Part shown: one piece after another, positions 1 through 8,200 of the stretch | How positions within the stretch are numbered: the stretch's first letter is position 1 | How the letters are laid out: every line of letters starts with the position of its first letter | Source of the DNA: Oscillospiraceae bacterium | GTDB taxonomy: Bacteria > Bacillota > Clostridia > Oscillospirales > Oscillospiraceae | DNA: 17,321 nt | Assembly: GCA_009776905.1 (NCBI GenBank) | Contig: WRMX01000060.1 | Span: forward strand, 1 to 17,321 | Reading direction: 5' to 3' | The notes under the pieces: model-generated | Seen by the model: the letters and a program-made list of their open reading frames with translations, nothing else | Database searches by the model: none | What the model was told of the DNA's origin: nothing | Translations under genes and position numbers: made by a program

Positions 1-1381
1 CCCCGGCCGCCCCGGTTTCTTCCGTCGCCGCCGCCTGCTCGATTGGCTCGGCCGCTCCGTCAACAGGCTCGCCCGCGCCACCCGGTGCGTCCGGTGGAGC
101 CTCCGTGGCGTCGAGCAGCTCGTCAAGGTCCTCGCCATCATCCGCCTGCTCTCCATCTTCCACATCGTCCGCCGTCTCCGGCGTGGTTGGTTCATATGAC
201 GATGCAAGGTTGGGGCCTGTGAATGTCCCATTCAGCTTGCTGAGGACTCTTTCATATTCCGGAGTGTCTATCTCATACGCGACCGGGCGATAATCATTGA
301 TGCTCATGTCGCCGCTGACCGAGCAAGGCATATTGGCAGGACCGAAGACAGATATTTCCCCATTTACGTCGCGTTTTATCGTAACCATTGCGAGGACGGT
401 GTCCTTGTCCCGGGGGTTCGTGTTGCCCCCGAAAGTCCAGTTCGCCAAGCTATAATATATCAAACCGTCTTTGTACTCTTCCATTTCCTGCAATGTGTGC
501 GGATGCGTGCCCATCACAATATGGGCGCCCGCGTCTATCGCCGCGCGTCCGACCTGGCGTTGCCAGGACGTTGGGTGGTACGATCCTTCATCGCCCCAGT
601 GCAAGGCCATGATAATTACTTCCGCGCCCGCGTCTTTCATCTCGGACGCGGCTTTTTTTACGTCCGAATCATTGGCGAGATTCTTTGAATACACGCCGAT
701 TTTCAGCCCACGCTCCGTCGTGAAAAGGCGCCATCCGCCGTTCGGCGCAAAGCCCACGCCATGCTCCGTGAGTATGTCCTGCGTGTCCGAATAGCCGGTC
801 TGGCCATAATCCATCGTGTGGTTGTTGCCAAGCGCGACGCAGTCGATGCCAGCTTCCACCAATATGTTCACATATTCGGGCGGAGCGCGGAAGCGGTACG
901 TTTTTTGCTGCGGAATATTATAATCCGAAATCACGCATTCGAGATTGGCTATGACAAAGTCGGCATCGTCCAAAATAGGCTTGACCATGCTGAACGGGTA
1001 TGCGTAGTCGTCACCGACGATCCTTTCATACGCGCGCGCGCCTCCTTTGGACCCATGGTCGCTGGCGAGCACGCAATCGCCCATCATGGCAATCGAGAAG
1101 AATTCATCGGTCGGCTCGGGAGGCTCTTCGGGCGTCGGCTCCGGAGGTGTCGCCAAAGGTGCTTCCGGGGGCGTATCAATCGGGTCGTCGGGGGTGGTGA
1201 TCGGCGTTTCGTCGATCTCCGGCGATGTTTCGCTGATTGTCTCTGGAGGAGGCGACGGCTCCGATTCGGGCGTGTTTGCTCGCGGCGATAGTACGTTGCT
1301 GCCGATGAGCACGCAGACTAACACGATGATAATTATCGCTGCGCTTGCGATGCCTCCGCGCGTGCGTTTTTGTTTTGTCAT
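1..1381 (-). CDS. CapA-family (PGA_cap) membrane-anchored protein, 3' end cut by window edge
   Basis: The frame is open from ATG at 1381 to the left edge (460 residues visible, no stop). The N-terminus is a basic stretch followed by one hydrophobic helix (about residues 12-28), so it is probably a signal anchor with the rest outside the cell. Residues 35-92 form a Pro/Thr/Glu-rich linker. Residues 95-360 match the CapA/PGA_cap metallophosphatase-like fold: MMGDCVL (99-105), NLE (146-148), GNNHTMDYG (185-193), HWGDE (261-265), GTHPH (291-295) and a YYSLANWTFGGN strand (309-320), where the family usually has SLGNF. After the domain comes an acidic, Ala/Pro-rich tail that continues off the window. 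Family members are linked to poly-gamma-glutamate or capsule anchoring, but many clostridial copies stand alone and their substrate is unknown. AGGT precedes the ATG by about 4 nt. It lies 140 nt downstream of pncB on the same strand. Confidence 0.85.
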   Translation of the reverse strand, partial: MTKQKRTRGGIASAAIIIIVLVCVLIGSNVLSPRANTPESEPSPPPETISETSPEIDETPITTPDDPIDTPPEAPLATPPEPTPEEPPEPTDEFFSIAMMGDCVLASDHGSKGGARAYERIVGDDYAYPFSMVKPILDDADFVIANLECVISDYNIPQQKTYRFRAPPEYVNILVEAGIDCVALGNNHTMDYGQTGYSDTQDILTEHGVGFAPNGGWRLFTTERGLKIGVYSKNLANDSDVKKAASEMKDAGAEVIIMALHWGDEGSYHPTSWQRQVGRAAIDAGAHIVMGTHPHTLQEMEEYKDGLIYYSLANWTFGGNTNPRDKDTVLAMVTIKRDVNGEISVFGPANMPCSVSGDMSINDYRPVAYEIDTPEYERVLSKLNGTFTGPNLASSYEPTTPETADDVEDGEQADDGEDLDELLDATEAPPDAPGGAGEPVDGAAEPIEQAAATEETGAAG

Positions 1382-1521
1382 GCTAACCTCACTGTAGTCG
1401 TTGGTCTGTTTGTCGTGGAATATAGCGGAATGTTGTGAGCATCGTCCCCTGCATGGAGCGCGGACGCCTCGTGAGTGCGCGGAAACCACAGGTGTGCGCG
1501 GAAGCACCAGGTCTATGCAGG
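1382..1521. repeat. pncB-capA spacer with imperfect direct repeat
   Basis: This is the intergenic spacer between pncB and the CapA gene. Two 18-nt copies of GTGCGCGGAARCNMCAGG-like sequence lie at 1475-1492 and 1494-1511 (15 of 18 identical). They are enclosed by a 7-bp inverted repeat, CCTGCAT at 1448-1454 and ATGCAGG at 1515-1521, the latter touching the pncB stop codon. No clear terminator with a U-run was seen. The role is unknown; a weak RNA structure at the pncB 3' end is possible. Confidence 0.5.
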
Positions 1522-2976
1522 CTAGGAGCGTCCGATCTCCTGCGCTTCGATGAGCAGCTGCTGCTTAATATCCCATAATTTCTGCGAGAGGTCCACGTAA
1601 TATGTCTGCGGATTTTCAAAACGCTTGACCTCGTCCCATAAGAGCCCGACTTGGTCCATGCAATATGAGCGTATCTGCTCGATATCAGGCTGCGAATAGA
1701 CAAGCGCCCCGTTCTTGAATATTGGGACGAGCAGTTCTTTTGTGTAGAAGCCGGTCAGCGTTTTTGTCTTCCATGTGGACAACGGGTCGAAAATCGTATG
1801 CGGCGACCCTTCGTCGATGGTTTCGTCGTATACGCACAATTCGTCCGCGAGCGCGATGCCGCTGTCCTTGTCATAAAAGCGGTACGCCTTTTTATAATGC
1901 GGATTGGGGATTTTCGTCAAGCTCTCGCTGACCTTAATCCTTGGCTTGATGATGCCGTTCTCGTCTTCAATGGCGACCAGCTTATACACGCAGCCGAAAA
2001 CGGGGTCGCTCTTTGCCGTGATGAGCCGCTCTCCCACGCCAAAAATGTCAATTTGCGCGTTCTGCATCGCGAGGTCTTTTATGAGATATTCATCAAGCGC
2101 GTTCGAAGCGACGATCTTGCATTGATGGAGGCCCGCGTCGTCGAGCATTTTCCTGGTTTGTTTCGATAGATATGATATATCGCCGGAATCCAATCTGACG
2201 GCGCATGTCGTTATCCCACGTGGGAGCAGCACTTCCTTGAATGCCCTTATCGCATTCGGCACGCCGCTTTTTAATGTGTTATATGTGTCGACGAGCAAGG
2301 TCGTGTTGCGGGGATAAAGCTCGCAATATGTCTTGAATGCCTCGTATTCCGTGTCGAACATCTGCACCCACGAGTGCGCCATAGTCCCGCTTGTCGGGAT
2401 TGAGTAGAGCATGTCGCTCAACGTGCATGACGTGCCCGCGCAGCCGCCGATATATGCGGCCCTGGCGCCGATGATCGCGCCCTCCGTGCCTTGGGCGCGC
2501 CGAGTGCCAAACTCCCAAACCGTGCGCCCCTGTGCCGCCCTGACGATCCTGTTGGCTTTTGTAGCAATCAACGATTGGTGGTTCAGCGCCAGGAGGATGA
2601 AACTCTCTATCAGCTGCGCCTCGATGATCGGCGCCTTGACGGTCATTAGCGGCTCGTTAGGAAACACCGGCGTGCCTTCAGGAATCGCCAGAATGTCGCC
2701 CGTAAAACGGAACGTTTTGAGGTATGAAAGGAAGCCGTCGCTGAAAATGTTCTTTGAGCGCAAGTGCTCGATGTGCTCGTCGTCGAAACGTAGGTTTTCG
2801 ATGTATTTTATAACCTGCTCGAGCCCCGCTGATATAGCGAACCCGCCCTCATCGGGCACCGAGCGGAAAAAGACGTCGAAGTATGCGTTCTTTTTGTAGA
2901 AGCCGTTGCTGAGGTATCCGTTGCTCATTGTGAATTCATAGAAGTCGCAGAGCATTGACAGATTGTTTTCTTCCAA
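1522..2976 (-). CDS. pncB: nicotinate phosphoribosyltransferase
   Basis: This is the NAD salvage enzyme that joins nicotinate and PRPP to nicotinate mononucleotide with ATP hydrolysis; it is cytoplasmic. The protein is about 484 residues, normal for the Firmicutes form. Visible family blocks are the N-terminal LCDFYEFTMSNGYL, WEFGTRRAQG (near residue 155), TSGTMAHSW with the His that is phosphorylated in this family (about residue 201), RLDSGD and the FGVGERL block. I chose the TTG at 2976 as start because GAGGTGAT at 2981-2988 then sits as a full Shine-Dalgarno at normal spacing; a GTG at 2985 lies inside that Shine-Dalgarno and would add three residues. It follows the cNMP-fold gene by 39 nt on the same strand, so the two probably share a transcript. 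Confidence 0.93.
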   Translation of the reverse strand: MEENNLSMLCDFYEFTMSNGYLSNGFYKKNAYFDVFFRSVPDEGGFAISAGLEQVIKYIENLRFDDEHIEHLRSKNIFSDGFLSYLKTFRFTGDILAIPEGTPVFPNEPLMTVKAPIIEAQLIESFILLALNHQSLIATKANRIVRAAQGRTVWEFGTRRAQGTEGAIIGARAAYIGGCAGTSCTLSDMLYSIPTSGTMAHSWVQMFDTEYEAFKTYCELYPRNTTLLVDTYNTLKSGVPNAIRAFKEVLLPRGITTCAVRLDSGDISYLSKQTRKMLDDAGLHQCKIVASNALDEYLIKDLAMQNAQIDIFGVGERLITAKSDPVFGCVYKLVAIEDENGIIKPRIKVSESLTKIPNPHYKKAYRFYDKDSGIALADELCVYDETIDEGSPHTIFDPLSTWKTKTLTGFYTKELLVPIFKNGALVYSQPDIEQIRSYCMDQVGLLWDEVKRFENPQTYYVDLSQKLWDIKQQLLIEAQEIGRS

Positions 2977-2980
2977 GTTG

Positions 2981-2988
2981 ATCACCTC
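2981..2988 (-). promoter_or_regulatory. Shine-Dalgarno GAGGTGAT deciding the pncB start
   Basis: GAGGTGAT (minus strand) is fully complementary to the 16S 3' end and ends 4 nt before TTG 2976; GAGG to TTG is 8 nt. It overlaps the alternative GTG codon at 2985, making that start unlikely. Confidence 0.7.
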
Positions 2989-3015
2989 GGTATGTTGTGG
3001 GGGAACGAGCTGCGG

Positions 3016-5301
3016 TCAGCGCTTTGCGTGCTCAAGCTCGTCGCGCAGCTCCTGCGGCACCTTCTTGCCCGAGACCTCGATTTTCTGAATAATGTTGGAC
3101 AAAAGCTTGATGCGCTGGTGCTGCTTGACGGTGAAACGCTTGGACAGATCGGCATATCGCGGGATGGTCTGTATGAGCTTTTCCCTTATCTCAGCCGGGA
3201 ACGGGCAATAAAGGAACAACAGCCTGCACGCGGCCTTGTTGAGGCGCTGCATGCCTTTTGCCTCGTATTGGAGCCAATCCGCGTAATTTGAGACGTACAC
3301 CGTCTTGTAATTGTTCCTCGCGCGGGTGAGCTCAGTCTTAATCGCAGCTTTGATCTCCTGCGAGAGTTCGCGGTTCGTTTTGTAAAACTGCAAGTAGTCG
3401 CAATATTCGCTCGTGAGCGAGGGGTCGGTGACATCGCCCCACCTGGCTCCCTGGATGCGCTTGCACATCTCCCAGCGGAACTCGGCGGTCAGCTGTATTA
3501 CGACCGACTTCATGTCAGTTTGCAAGAACAGGGGCATGAACATGCGCGAGGGCGTCGTGCGGACTTTTCCCGCGATTTCCTGCCACATGATCCCCCTTGT
3601 GCCGATATTCGGCATCAATATGATTTCAGGCAGAACCTCGACGCTGATAAAGTTGTCCGTGATCCCGAGCGGGCGGTTTACATAAGCGGTTTCGCGATAG
3701 AACGCAGAGAAATCCAGGCTGCGAATCTCGTCAATCGCCGATTTGAGCGCCTCAGGCCTCACGAGCGAGGCGTCCGGCCTCCGCTGCACGTTCTGGTCTG
3801 AAAACACGGGGCAGAACAGCGAAACTGCGCCGGACGTGATCCTGTTGACGACGGGAAACGCGTTCTCCATCTCGTATCGCAGCTTGCCTTCTGTATCGGC
3901 CAACAGTCGGGTCTCTTCTTTTGCGTCAATGGTGCCCTCATTTTTCATATTCCGCAGATATTCGGTATAATCCATATCAAACTCGCTGCGGCTGGGCTCC
4001 TTTTGGCCCTCATATACCGCTGTCATCCATTCACGGAGAGTGAATATGCCCGCTTCCGGATCTCCCTTGAAAGAATCTGCGATGGAATATAAATAGTCAG
4101 CATTGTCATATCCGGCAAGCTTCGCATCGACATAGCCAAAGTTGAGGAACATATTGATTATTGTCGGCGGGGTGGGGTCATTGATGCTTTTAATGAAGAC
4201 TTGGTTATATATGCCATAAAACTTCTTTGTTAGCTCTCGGCGCGTCGAGCTGGCGTTTTCCTCGGAACTGCCTCTGTCCGAAAGCTCGGTGTAGTCCCTG
4301 ACCAAGCGAGCGAACTCGCTGCATACATCAACGTCGCAGCCGGAGTATTCGAGGATCGCGTCCAGCGAGCCGACCAGGTTTTGTTTGGCGCCCTCCGCTG
4401 AGCCTGCAGCCTCTTCCGGCGCCGAAGCATCGATTGCGGCTCTTTTTCCCTCCAGGAGCTTTTTATACGCATCGAGGCGTTTATTATAATATGAGCGGTC
4501 TATGCCCGTCATCTTTTGAAGAGCCTTTGTCAGCCGTGCGATGAGCGGCTCTATTGCCGCGTCGGCATCTTTAAGGCCGGCCGAATTTACGTGCAGATCT
4601 GTGATGAGCGAAAAAATGTCATATTCGCCGTCTGCGAGGAAGAGCGCCGAAACGTTTTTGATGTAATCCTGGTACTCCATGCAAGATTGAATAGCCTGCG
4701 TGAGGTCTTCCAAGCCTCTGCTGAAAAATCCATATGACAAGCCGGTGTTGCCGTGGAAAAATGCCTTGCGCGCAGCGGCATCCATGTCTTTCAAATCGGA
4801 ATAGTAGTCCGCCAGCCACTCCTCCGCCGGCTCGGCGTCCGTGAACTGTTCCAACTCCGCGATGCCGGGCAGCTGTTTGGAAGCAAACGCATATCGTGAG
4901 CACAACTGCTCATACTGCGCAATTACATCGGTGGCGAGGTTAAAAACCTGTGCCGCCTCATGCTCGAGCGAAGCACGATATTGCAAGCAATCTGCGGCTT
5001 TTCGGCACACAGCGTCGATGATCAGGATCGCGGCGTCCGAGTTGCTGTGCATCAAAGTTTCCAGATTTTCGATGCCGCCATACGTGTCCGTGATGACTGC
5101 GGTGTCCGTGATCGCTATATATGTGAGGCTGTATATGCCGGTGCACAGGTCCTGCACGCCGAGCATGTCGCCCTTTTCATATGTCAGCAGATGCCCGTTG
5201 AGGGAGGCCTCGACGCGCCCCTTTGCGATGAACGAGAGGTTTTGCAGCGGCTCGCCTTCGTTGCAGATGAGGGATCCTTGGGTGTATTCGACTAATGGCA
5301 T
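3016..5301 (-). CDS. uncharacterised 761-residue protein with N-terminal cyclic-nucleotide-binding-like domain
   Basis: Residues 1 to about 110 look like the beta-roll of the CRP/CNBD fold (PLVEYTQGSLICNEGEPLQN, then AKGRVEA, then YEKGDMLG). The region that should be the phosphate-binding cassette reads LGVQDLCTGIYSLTYIA (47-63): the Glu and Arg that contact the cyclic phosphate in CRP are not there, so ligand binding is doubtful or altered. The remaining ~650 residues are soluble, mixed helical and not assignable to a family I recognise; I see no membrane segment, no helix-turn-helix and no catalytic motif. A Glu/Ala/Ser-rich low-complexity stretch lies near residues 290-310. The C-terminus is basic. 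The start ATG at 5301 has AAAGGA upstream at loose spacing. The gene heads a probable operon with pncB (39 nt). Its role is unknown; a ligand-sensing scaffold is only a guess. Confidence 0.8.
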   Translation of the reverse strand: MPLVEYTQGSLICNEGEPLQNLSFIAKGRVEASLNGHLLTYEKGDMLGVQDLCTGIYSLTYIAITDTAVITDTYGGIENLETLMHSNSDAAILIIDAVCRKAADCLQYRASLEHEAAQVFNLATDVIAQYEQLCSRYAFASKQLPGIAELEQFTDAEPAEEWLADYYSDLKDMDAAARKAFFHGNTGLSYGFFSRGLEDLTQAIQSCMEYQDYIKNVSALFLADGEYDIFSLITDLHVNSAGLKDADAAIEPLIARLTKALQKMTGIDRSYYNKRLDAYKKLLEGKRAAIDASAPEEAAGSAEGAKQNLVGSLDAILEYSGCDVDVCSEFARLVRDYTELSDRGSSEENASSTRRELTKKFYGIYNQVFIKSINDPTPPTIINMFLNFGYVDAKLAGYDNADYLYSIADSFKGDPEAGIFTLREWMTAVYEGQKEPSRSEFDMDYTEYLRNMKNEGTIDAKEETRLLADTEGKLRYEMENAFPVVNRITSGAVSLFCPVFSDQNVQRRPDASLVRPEALKSAIDEIRSLDFSAFYRETAYVNRPLGITDNFISVEVLPEIILMPNIGTRGIMWQEIAGKVRTTPSRMFMPLFLQTDMKSVVIQLTAEFRWEMCKRIQGARWGDVTDPSLTSEYCDYLQFYKTNRELSQEIKAAIKTELTRARNNYKTVYVSNYADWLQYEAKGMQRLNKAACRLLFLYCPFPAEIREKLIQTIPRYADLSKRFTVKQHQRIKLLSNIIQKIEVSGKKVPQELRDELEHAKR

Positions 5302-5368
5302 TCTATATATCCTTTCCTGCTATTCACGCCCTTGCGCTCTGAGGCGTAATTTTCGTTGTTTGTTGTGG

Positions 5369-5398
5369 TTGCGGTCGAAAGCCGCCGTATGGTATACT
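5369..5398 (+). promoter_or_regulatory. candidate promoter for the alpha/beta hydrolase gene
   Basis: TTGCGG (5369-5374), 18 nt, then TATACT (5393-5398) on the plus strand, about 150 nt before the hydrolase ATG. The resulting leader contains a short GC-rich dyad near 5406-5426. The spacer 5302-5548 otherwise holds only this promoter and the opposing one; no gene was seen. Confidence 0.5.
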
Positions 5399-5439
5399 AC
5401 GTCTAACGCGCGCGAAGCGCGGTGCGCCACCATCTTTAC

Positions 5440-5468
5440 ATTCTACATTTTCATACGCAACTATGCAA
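5440..5468 (-). promoter_or_regulatory. sigma-A-type promoter for the cNMP-fold/pncB operon
   Basis: Reading the minus strand, TTGCAT (5463-5468), 17 nt, then TAGAAT (5440-5445). Hexamers and spacing are identical to the ctsR promoter at 12664-12692, and the bases around the -35 are also shared (CTTGCATAGYTGCG). It would give a leader of about 130 nt before the ATG at 5301. Confidence 0.6.
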
Positions 5469-5548
5469 GCGAAATGACAAATTATAACTACTGTTCACGT
5501 CCACCTCACCGGGCGTGAATTGCAACAAATTATAGGAGGTTCTTTTAT

Positions 5549-6490
5549 ATGTCAAATCTAGAATTGCTGCCCCCATTCACAGGCCCGCTCGAAGAGTTTC
5601 CGTCCTCCCCCGAAATGCCCGCAGGCGTCAAAAGCGTGACGTGGAAAGACGAAGAAAGCTGCTTCATAGATTTCAGGTTCGACGTCCAGTATGACGAGCG
5701 CGACGGCGAAAAGCTGCATTTGCAAATTCTCATGCCTTCCGATGACATGATGGAGATGCCGCCAAAAAAGAAGCGCCCGCTGATCGTGTATATACCTGGA
5801 TCGGCGTGGCACAGACAAATGGTCTACATTACGCTGCCGAGGATGATCCGCATCGCGGAGCGCGGGTGGGCAGTGGCGATCGTGCAATACCGCCCAAGCG
5901 AGGTCACCGGGTTCCCGGCGCAGATTGAGGATGCGAAATCCGCCATCCGGTTCATGCGCAAGAATGCCGAAGAATACTGCATCGACCCAGACAGGGTGGT
6001 GTTGTGGGGCGACTCCAGCGGCGGACACACCGCCGTCATGGCGGCGATCACCGGCGATGGGCTGCTTGATAACGGCCTGTATGGCGAGTTCTCATCGGCC
6101 GTGAACTGCGTTGTGGACTGGTTCGGGCCCTCCGACGTGTCGAAGATGGGCTATTATCCGAGCACGATGGACCATGGCGGGGCCGACAGCCCCGAGGGAT
6201 ACCTGCTTGGCTGCGTTGACGTGATGGAGAATATCGATCTTGCCGAGAAGGCATCGCCGATGTACTATCTCGATAATGGAAAGAAAGCCCCGCCGATAAT
6301 CATCATGCATGGATCGAGCGACGAGGTCGTGCCGTTCAACCAGTCGTGCATGCTCTATGAAAAGCTGATAGAGCTCGGCATGGTCGTCGAGATGTATAAG
6401 CTGGAAGGGGCGCATCACGGTTACAACGGGTTTAACAGCACAGAGGCATATGATGCCGTGATGGCGTTCGTAGCGAAGCACGGGGGCTGA
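5549..6490 (+). CDS. alpha/beta hydrolase, acetyl-esterase/lipase-like
   Basis: The 313-residue protein has the alpha/beta-hydrolase fold of the Aes / BD-FAE type. The nucleophile elbow is GDSSGG (154-159, Ser156 nucleophile), the acid is Asp258 in HGSSDEVVP, and the His is 289 or 290 in GAHHGY, so the triad is complete and ordered. The oxyanion region reads VYIPGSAW (80-87) where classic family members have HGGGW. There is no signal peptide, so it is probably cytoplasmic. The substrate is not predictable; short acyl esters on sugars or xenobiotics are typical. AGGAGG lies 9 nt before the ATG. It is a single-gene unit divergent from the cNMP-fold gene and convergent with the ABC-F gene. Confidence 0.85.
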   Translation: MSNLELLPPFTGPLEEFPSSPEMPAGVKSVTWKDEESCFIDFRFDVQYDERDGEKLHLQILMPSDDMMEMPPKKKRPLIVYIPGSAWHRQMVYITLPRMIRIAERGWAVAIVQYRPSEVTGFPAQIEDAKSAIRFMRKNAEEYCIDPDRVVLWGDSSGGHTAVMAAITGDGLLDNGLYGEFSSAVNCVVDWFGPSDVSKMGYYPSTMDHGGADSPEGYLLGCVDVMENIDLAEKASPMYYLDNGKKAPPIIIMHGSSDEVVPFNQSCMLYEKLIELGMVVEMYKLEGAHHGYNGFNSTEAYDAVMAFVAKHGG

Positions 6491-6506
6491 ACCGCTTAGC
6501 AAGACC

Positions 6507-6532
6507 AACGTGGGGGGGCGGAACCCCCGCGT
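6507..6532. terminator. GC-rich stem-loop between convergent genes
   Basis: AACGTGGGGG (6507-6516) pairs with CCCCCGCGTT in the first tandem unit (one G-U), loop about 7 nt. It lies between the hydrolase stop (6490) and the ABC-F stop (6575), so it may terminate either transcript. No good U-run follows on either strand. Confidence 0.4.
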
Positions 6533-6576
6533 TATATCTCACCCCCACGTTAGATCTCACCCCCACGTTGTATCTC
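6523..6576. repeat. three tandem 18-bp repeats overlapping the ABC-F stop codon
   Basis: Three contiguous 18-nt units with consensus ACCCCCRCGTTNNATCTC at 6523-6540, 6541-6558 and 6559-6576. The last unit overlaps the TGA stop of the ABC-F gene (6575-6577). Units 2 and 3 contain CCCCCACGTT, the perfect complement of the left arm at 6507-6516, so three alternative hairpins are possible. Confidence 0.75.
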
Positions 6577-8158
6577 AGCGTATGCCTATATACTCGTCAT
6601 ATGTCATTGCGCGGTCGATGATCCCGCCATCAGCAAACTCAATTATGCGGTTCGCGACCGTCTCGATAAGCTGATGGTCATGCGTCGTGAAAATGACGTT
6701 GCTCCCAAAGTCGCTCAGCCCATTATTGAGCGCCGCGACGCTCTCGAGATCGAGATGGTTCGTCGGCTGGTCCAAAAGCAGAATGTTTGCCCCCGAAAGC
6801 ATCAGCCGCGACAGCATGCACCGCACCCTCTCCCCTCCCGAGAGCACATCGACCCGCTTATAAACATCATCGCCGGTAAAAAGCATCCGCCCCAGGAACG
6901 TGCGCAAGTAACTCTCCCGCTTGTCTTCGGAATATTGTCTAATCCAATCGATAATGTTCAGATCGCTGCCGTCGAAATATTCCGTATTATCCTTCGGGAA
7001 ATACGCCTGCGTCGTGGAAGCCCCCCATTTGACCTCCCCCTCGTCAGGCTCCATTTCGCCGCTCAAAATGCTGAACATTGTCGTGATCGCGTTCTCATTC
7101 CCGCCAATGAACGCGATTTTATCGTCGCGCCCCATTATGAAGCTGATCTTATCAAGCACTTTGACGCCGTCGATCGTTTTCGACACATCGGTGACGAACA
7201 ACCTGTCCTTCCCCGGCTCGCGATCCATCTTAAACCCGACCCAGGGGTATCTGCGCGACGACGCCGGCATCTCCTCAATGACAATTTTATCAAGAAGCTT
7301 CTTACGGGAAGTCGCCTGCCGCGACTTCGATTTGTTTGCGGAAAACCTGCGGATGAACTCCTCCAGCTCTTGGATTTTATCCTCGGTTTTCTTGTTCTTC
7401 TCCTTAATGAGCTTCTGCATAAGCTGGCTCGAATCATACCAGAAATCATAATTGCCGACATACATCTTAATCTTGGCAAAGTCAATATCGACAATATGCG
7501 TGCAAACAGTATTGAGGAAAAACCGGTCGTGAGCGACGACGATCACGGTCCCCTCATAATCCATCAGGAACTCTTCCAGCCACACGACCGAATTGACATC
7601 AAGATTGTTCGTCGGCTCGTCAAGCAATATTATATCAGGCGCGCCAAACAACGCCTGCGCCAGCAAAACCTTGACCTTCTGCCTCGGCTCCAGCTCGCTC
7701 ATCTGCGCCTCATGTAGCGCCGTGGCTATCCCCAGCCCCTGCAACAACTGCGACGCATCGGACTCCGACTCCCAGCCGCCCAGCTCCGCATACTCCTCTT
7801 CAAGTTCCGCCGCGCGAATGCCATCCTCATCGGAAAAATCCTCTTTGAGATAAATCTCGTCTTTTTCGCGCCCGCATTCATATAACCTTTTGTTCCCCAT
7901 AATCACGGTTTCGATGACGGTATTATCATCATACATATTCTGTTCCTGCTTCAAAACGGACATGCGCACTCCCGGAGTGATGTCCACGCTTCCGCCGGAA
8001 TGCTCCATCTCCCCCGCCAGGATTTTCAGAAATGACGACTTGCCGGAGCCATTCGCGCCGATAATGCCATAGCAGTTTCCGGCGGTAAATTGCAGATCGA
8101 CATGCGAAAAAAGCGTCGTGTCCCCAAACTGGAGGCTCAGATTATTAACAGTAATCAA
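6575..8158 (-). CDS. ABC-F family ATPase (YkpA/YbiT type)
   Basis: This is a soluble protein of two fused ABC domains with no membrane segment; ABC-F proteins act on the ribosome. I chose TTG 8158 (MITVNNLSLQFG, 527 residues), preceded by AAGGGTGG; the frame stays open further upstream, but those extra residues are unlike the family. NBD1: Walker A GANGSGKS (34-41), Walker B ending LLDEPTNNLD (Glu181), His210, but a weak signature MSELEP (153-158). The charged, probably coiled-coil linker spans roughly 242-305. NBD2: canonical signature LSGGE (439-443), but Walker A reads GGNENAIT (352-359, Ile at the Lys position) and the catalytic Glu is Gln464 (LLDQPTNHLD); His493 is kept. Thus one composite ATP site looks intact and the other degenerate. 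The general architecture matches YkpA-like proteins, whose biological role is poorly known. Confidence 0.9.
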   Translation of the reverse strand: MITVNNLSLQFGDTTLFSHVDLQFTAGNCYGIIGANGSGKSSFLKILAGEMEHSGGSVDITPGVRMSVLKQEQNMYDDNTVIETVIMGNKRLYECGREKDEIYLKEDFSDEDGIRAAELEEEYAELGGWESESDASQLLQGLGIATALHEAQMSELEPRQKVKVLLAQALFGAPDIILLDEPTNNLDVNSVVWLEEFLMDYEGTVIVVAHDRFFLNTVCTHIVDIDFAKIKMYVGNYDFWYDSSQLMQKLIKEKNKKTEDKIQELEEFIRRFSANKSKSRQATSRKKLLDKIVIEEMPASSRRYPWVGFKMDREPGKDRLFVTDVSKTIDGVKVLDKISFIMGRDDKIAFIGGNENAITTMFSILSGEMEPDEGEVKWGASTTQAYFPKDNTEYFDGSDLNIIDWIRQYSEDKRESYLRTFLGRMLFTGDDVYKRVDVLSGGERVRCMLSRLMLSGANILLLDQPTNHLDLESVAALNNGLSDFGSNVIFTTHDHQLIETVANRIIEFADGGIIDRAMTYDEYIGIR

Positions 8159-8200
8159 AACAAACCCACCCTTTAACGATGATGAATAACATGCTACAAT

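Noticed and set aside
761..1291. 176-codon plus-strand open frame
   Set aside because: It is antisense to the CapA gene, and its Arg-rich composition is typical of a shadow frame.
4841..5518. 225-codon plus-strand open frame
   Set aside because: It overlaps the start of the cNMP-fold gene and the divergent promoter region; Cys/Ser/Arg-rich composition and no ribosome binding site.
6523..6576. CRISPR-like array
   Set aside because: The 18-nt units are contiguous with no spacers, so this is a plain tandem repeat.
6674..7717. 347-codon open frame on the plus strand opposite the ABC-F gene
   Set aside because: It mirrors the ABC-F reading frame, with no recognisable domain and no Shine-Dalgarno.
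8172..8200. Second plus-strand promoter TTTAAC-N17-TACAAT before the palindrome
   Set aside because: The -35 is weak and the nearest gene has a better promoter at 8512-8540; not listed as a feature, only mentioned.
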